The translations under genes were made by a program, and so were the position numbers. Source: Bacillus massiliigorillae (GTDB taxonomy: Bacteria > Bacillota > Bacilli > Bacillales > DSM-1321). From it: DNA of 64,000 nt. The DNA lies in contig NZ_HG428741.1 in assembly GCF_000380245.2 (NCBI RefSeq), forward strand, positions 2,882,099-2,946,098, read 5' to 3'. The notes below the pieces were generated by a model. The model did not search any database. It was not told where the DNA came from and saw only the letters and a list, made by a program, of their open reading frames with translations. Below, piece by piece: positions 61,209 to 64,000 of this stretch. Position 1 is the stretch's first letter; each line of letters starts with the position of its first letter.

Positions 61209-61854
61209 ACTGATCTTTACCCTCCTACTTATTGGAGCCACATTAATCATTGCGTTTGGCTATGGAAAATATAAAATGGCTATTAATACTACACCACTAA
61301 CAGATAAAGTGGCTGCTATCACTGAAAAACCTAGCTATACACCAACTAAAGATATTAGTCCTGATTTTCTTCAAGCAATCGTTGCTGTTGAAGATCATCG
61401 CTTCTACGAGCATGGTGCAATTGATATTATTGGTCTAACAAGAGCAACAATTGTTAACAGTATAAAAGGTGAAAGCGTTCAAGGTGGAAGTACATTAACA
61501 CAACAAGTTGCTAAAAACTTATATTTTTCAAACGAACAAAGTTTCATTCGTAAAGTGGCTGAATTATTTGTCGCTCATCACATAGAAGAAACATTTGATA
61601 AGGATAAAATATTAGAACTATATGTCAATATCATTTACTACGGTGATGGCAATTATGGTATTAAAAATGCCAGTATGAACTATTTTAATAAGAAACCAAT
61701 CAATTTAAGCTATGAAGAAGCAACTCTGCTAGCTGGCTTACCACAAGCACCTAGCGCCTATGCTCTCAGCAAACATTATGACCGCGCAAAACAAAGACAA
61801 CAAGAAGTTATAAATGCATTGACGAAATATAGAGGCAGGCTGTTAGAAAAGTGA
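61180..61854 (+). CDS. Monofunctional peptidoglycan glycosyltransferase (GT51)
   Basis: The 224-residue protein has one N-terminal membrane helix (about 10-28) and a GT51 domain with all key motifs: AVEDHRFYEHG (catalytic Glu), QGGSTLTQQVAKNLYF, RKVAELFVAHHIEETFDKDKILELYVN and a YEEATLLAGLPQAPSAY end. There is no transpeptidase domain. It polymerises lipid II into glycan strands at the membrane surface. The RBS AGAGG lies 8 bases before the ATG. A 12-bp perfect hairpin covers the stop codon. Confidence 0.93.
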   Translation: MKRLIKKLFKLIFTLLLIGATLIIAFGYGKYKMAINTTPLTDKVAAITEKPSYTPTKDISPDFLQAIVAVEDHRFYEHGAIDIIGLTRATIVNSIKGESVQGGSTLTQQVAKNLYFSNEQSFIRKVAELFVAHHIEETFDKDKILELYVNIIYYGDGNYGIKNASMNYFNKKPINLSYEEATLLAGLPQAPSAYALSKHYDRAKQRQQEVINALTKYRGRLLEK

Positions 61855-61872
61855 TTTCACTCACTTTTCTAA
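61843..61872 (+). terminator. Hairpin at the transglycosylase stop codon
   Basis: The perfect stem TTAGAAAAGTGA/TCACTTTTCTAA with a 6-base loop. There is no T run after it, so it may be a stability hairpin or an inefficient terminator. Confidence 0.5.
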
Positions 61873-62085
61873 CGCCGTTTATCGCTTTATTGCGCTTCGT
61901 AGCAGGGTTTCATTAAATTTATTAACTTTCCGAGTAAGTTAAATTGTCTCTATTTGGCGCTTTCGGTAGAGATGAAATCGATGTATCTTCATTATTAGAC
62001 ATTCAAAAAAGAACTTTCCCAAACCTCCATATAAAGAGAACTTTTTTTTGATACAAGTGATTATTATTATGCGTAGCGGGTATAT

Positions 62086-62563
62086 ATAAGTGACGAGCAA
62101 ATACTCGTCATCATCTGGTGGAAGGTTGCTCTATATGCTTGGAGAAAAGCTATATTACTAGCATTCTACCATGCTCATATAGTGAACAAGTTCGTTCACT
62201 CTATAGCAAAAAAATTAGCATCACCCGATACTAAAGTTCTTACCATTTCACTATTGTAAAATGACATAGATTAGATGTAACATCTGTTTATTTAGTATTT
62301 AACAATAGTATGAAAGTAAATGGTTGTATGTCAGAAACCTTCATTCTTACACCTTAACAGTAAGAGTAAACAAAACCCTTAAAGGCTGATCAGATAGATG
62401 TAATCAGTAACATTATAGAAAGTAAACTCTTGGAGGATGTAAAAAATGATAAAACTCTGCATACAGAGTGGAACGAATATCATCGTAAATTTTAAGTACT
62501 AATGCTTACCTTTTCATTAAAAAGGCAATGCGGTTAGCAACCTACCACCTCATTACTACCCTT
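62086..62563 (+). ncRNA. Large structured noncoding RNA candidate, copy B
   Basis: It has the same layout as copy A but is shorter. After GCGGGTATATATAAG (62076-62090) come hairpin TGACGAG/CTCGTCA (62091-62110) and GGTGGAAGGTTGCT (62117-62130). The latter pairs with AGCAACCTACCACC (62536-62549) apart from one mismatch. Local hairpins such as AGTGAACAAGTTCGTTCACT (62181-62200) are also clear. No gene of its own fits inside. A 17-bp hairpin at 62582-62618 follows. Confidence 0.68.
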
Positions 62564-62581
62564 ATTATTATATGAATGACA

Positions 62582-62618
62582 CAGAAAGACGGAAGGCAAC
62601 CTGCCTTCCGTCTTTCTG
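62582..62618. terminator. Hairpin terminator between copy B and osmC-family gene
   Basis: CAGAAAGACGGAAGGCA pairs fully with TGCCTTCCGTCTTTCTG around a 3-base loop. There is no clear T run, but it is positioned to stop transcription from both sides. Confidence 0.65.
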
Positions 62619-62623
62619 TAATA

Positions 62624-63076
62624 TTATTTCACTGTACTTTCAACTACTACACCCGCTGAAACAAGATCAACTACATTTGCGAACGTATCTCCAACTGGGC
62701 AGTGTGCTTCTACAAATTTGATAAACTCCTCAATTTTCTCTTCTGGAGCATCACTTTGAATATGGATGGTATATCTTACTGTTGAATACCCTGGTCTTAC
62801 ATCTGATTTATTTAGGAAACCATCTGTATCTAAATCACCTTCTAATTCTATCCAGAAATCTTCAAATTCAATATCAAACTTCTTTGCATATGTACGAGCA
62901 ACGATTGATTGACATGCGCCTAATCCAGCTAATATTAATTCAACAGGATTCATCCCTTTGTCCGTTCCACCTAGACTCTTTGGCTCATCAACAATAACCT
63001 TATGTCCCCTTGCTTCAGTTTCTACTAATACACCCTCTTTTAAAGTTGTTTTCACTTTAAATGTTTGTACCGCCAT
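62624..63076 (-). CDS. OsmC/Ohr-family protein
   Basis: The 150-residue OsmC-fold protein has GTDKGMNPVELILAGLGACQSIVARTYAKK with the first redox Cys (about 54), and the second Cys in EAHCPVGDTFANVV (about 124). This two-cysteine set reduces organic hydroperoxides using low-molecular-weight thiols, which fits the neighbouring thiol-metabolism genes. Start 63076 is preferred because GGGAGAG is better spaced than for the ATG two codons earlier. It is a single gene lying between two noncoding RNA copies. Confidence 0.9.
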   Translation of the reverse strand: MAVQTFKVKTTLKEGVLVETEARGHKVIVDEPKSLGGTDKGMNPVELILAGLGACQSIVARTYAKKFDIEFEDFWIELEGDLDTDGFLNKSDVRPGYSTVRYTIHIQSDAPEEKIEEFIKFVEAHCPVGDTFANVVDLVSAGVVVESTVK

Positions 63077-63242
63077 ATTCATCTCTCCCTTTTAAATAAT
63101 TAAATTCAAATAAGTTTAGTTGGTTTTAATATATTCTATTATAAATGCTCACAATAAACAATTATAATGTTCTGATTTTTTATATAAAAAAAATAAAAAA
63201 TTTTTAATAAAAAAGGTTATATTTTTGTAGAGCGGGTATTAA

Positions 63243-63953
63243 ATAAGTGACAAGATAATAAAACATCTTGTCAAAGAAGAATACGGTGGTTGGTTGCTTA
63301 ATAACAGCTGGTAGCCATATAGAAGTGATTTTTAAATGGTTTACCGAATAGTTTAGTAAAGCACTGGCTCGTGAAATAAACAAGCAATTGTTTAAGCCAG
63401 CATCACTCGTAAGTCTGAAAGGTTGTTCCATTTCACTGTTAGCACTACAGTAAATGAAAGAACTCCGAAGATGCACTTGGATTTCAAGGGATGAAGGAAA
63501 TCTAATAGTAATTCGAACCGTGAATTCATTGCTGTATACAAAACAATTTGTTAGAAAAGTAAATGTGAACAGAATCAAGAAAAAGCCAACGTTTCCGATT
63601 ATCAGCTTGTTTCATCTCTATAACTGACAACTATTATGTTGCAGTACACACTACGGATGTTTACAGTAAGTGAAACGACTTATAAGCAGAAACGATTCGA
63701 GCCACTTGATTACAAGTAAGACATATAAATCATCATTCATCACTAACATGATTAATAGAAAATGAATAGTGAATATGCAACACTGGAACTCCCACATGAG
63801 GATACTTTTGATTTAATGTTTTCAGCTAAAGTAATACATTCATTTTCATTATGATATGTTACGTAATAAATGCTCTGACAGAATTTTCAAAAAGAGATTT
63901 CACTATACTCTTCTCCTTTTCGTAAGTTAGAAAAGGTTCAGCAGCCTACCACC
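63243..63953 (+). ncRNA. Large structured noncoding RNA candidate, copy C
   Basis: After AGCGGGTATTAAATAAG (63231-63247) comes hairpin TGACAAGAT/ATCTTGTCA (63248-63273), in which the GC pair of copies A and B is replaced by AT. GGTGGTTGGTTGCT (63285-63298) pairs with AGCAGCCTACCACC (63940-63953), using a G-T pair. The upstream GGTTATATTTTTGTAGAGCG is nearly the same as in copy A. The spacer holds no credible gene. A terminator may lie past the window end. Confidence 0.68.
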
Positions 63954-64000
63954 AAATTTAATGAACTTCATATAAAACGCAAAAAAACAAAGGCCTAAAC

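Noticed and set aside
63204..63578. 124-codon minus-strand frame in the 63 kb element
   Set aside because: It runs antisense through the conserved hairpin and arm, and is not preserved in copies A or B.

Overview
This is a low-GC Firmicute chromosome segment that fits the Bacillus cereus group. The grounds are two copies of a short repeat matching what I remember of bcr1, SLH-domain envelope proteins, a proline T-box in front of proBA, a yjdF-type riboswitch, a CoA-disulfide reductase (bacillithiol/CoA redox style) and strong AGGAGG ribosome binding sites. The species cannot be fixed from the sequence. No rRNA, tRNA, CRISPR array, prophage or insertion-sequence transposase was seen.

Layout. 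0-4.4 kb: the start of an OmpR-type regulator, a lipoprotein/PepSY pair, a methyltransferase, a GIY-YIG/DUF2087 pair and a BRCT protein. 4.5-14.1 kb: envelope and signalling, with a nonsense-broken SLH gene, a large hybrid histidine kinase with a SARP-like response regulator, a TetR-SMR-SMR efflux operon behind a 12-bp tandem repeat, and an SLH-SH3b-amidase. 14.2-24.6 kb: a deleted penicillin acylase gene, a chemoreceptor, a tryptophanase-like lyase, a LysE exporter, and a Crp-type regulator followed by pnuC and deoD (nicotinamide riboside/nucleoside salvage), ending in a bcr1-like repeat. 24.7-37 kb: a class II aldolase, a glycosyltransferase with a degenerate GGDEF partner, a NUDIX enzyme convergent with a PLD-helicase-DUF3427 protein, a nitroreductase divergent from MarR-MFS with twin operators, a frameshifted BmrA-like ABC exporter and a YxeA-like gene ending in a second bcr1-like repeat. 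37.4-41.4 kb: two hypothetical genes and T-box-proBA.

41.4-49.0 kb is the accessory highlight: seven tightly packed minus-strand genes, in transcription order a MazG-like NTP pyrophosphohydrolase, a PLD-SF2 helicase, a short WYL-type HTH, a MutL/MORC-like GHKL ATPase, an unknown, a DUF6339-like protein and an ADP-ribosylglycohydrolase. No DNA methylase is present. I infer a restriction-like or anti-phage module. The PLD-helicase at 28-31 kb is a relative, and it also lies next to an NTP pyrophosphohydrolase, of a different fold.

49.5-64 kb: a CPA1 antiporter, small genes, yjdF under its riboswitch, a DDAH-like enzyme, a cysteine/cystine operon (desulfidase, TcyP, CoA-disulfide reductase) with a PAS-HTH regulator upstream, a monofunctional transglycosylase and OsmC. 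Between these genes lie three copies of a 0.5-0.8 kb element without genes (53.0, 62.1 and 63.2 kb). They share a conserved 5' end, a first hairpin and a long-range closing helix, both with compensatory changes. I read these as a family of large structured noncoding RNAs, and they are the strongest candidate for something undescribed here.

At least three genes look broken (SLH protein, penicillin acylase, ABC exporter) and two more look trimmed (Ig-like protein, YxeA-like protein).
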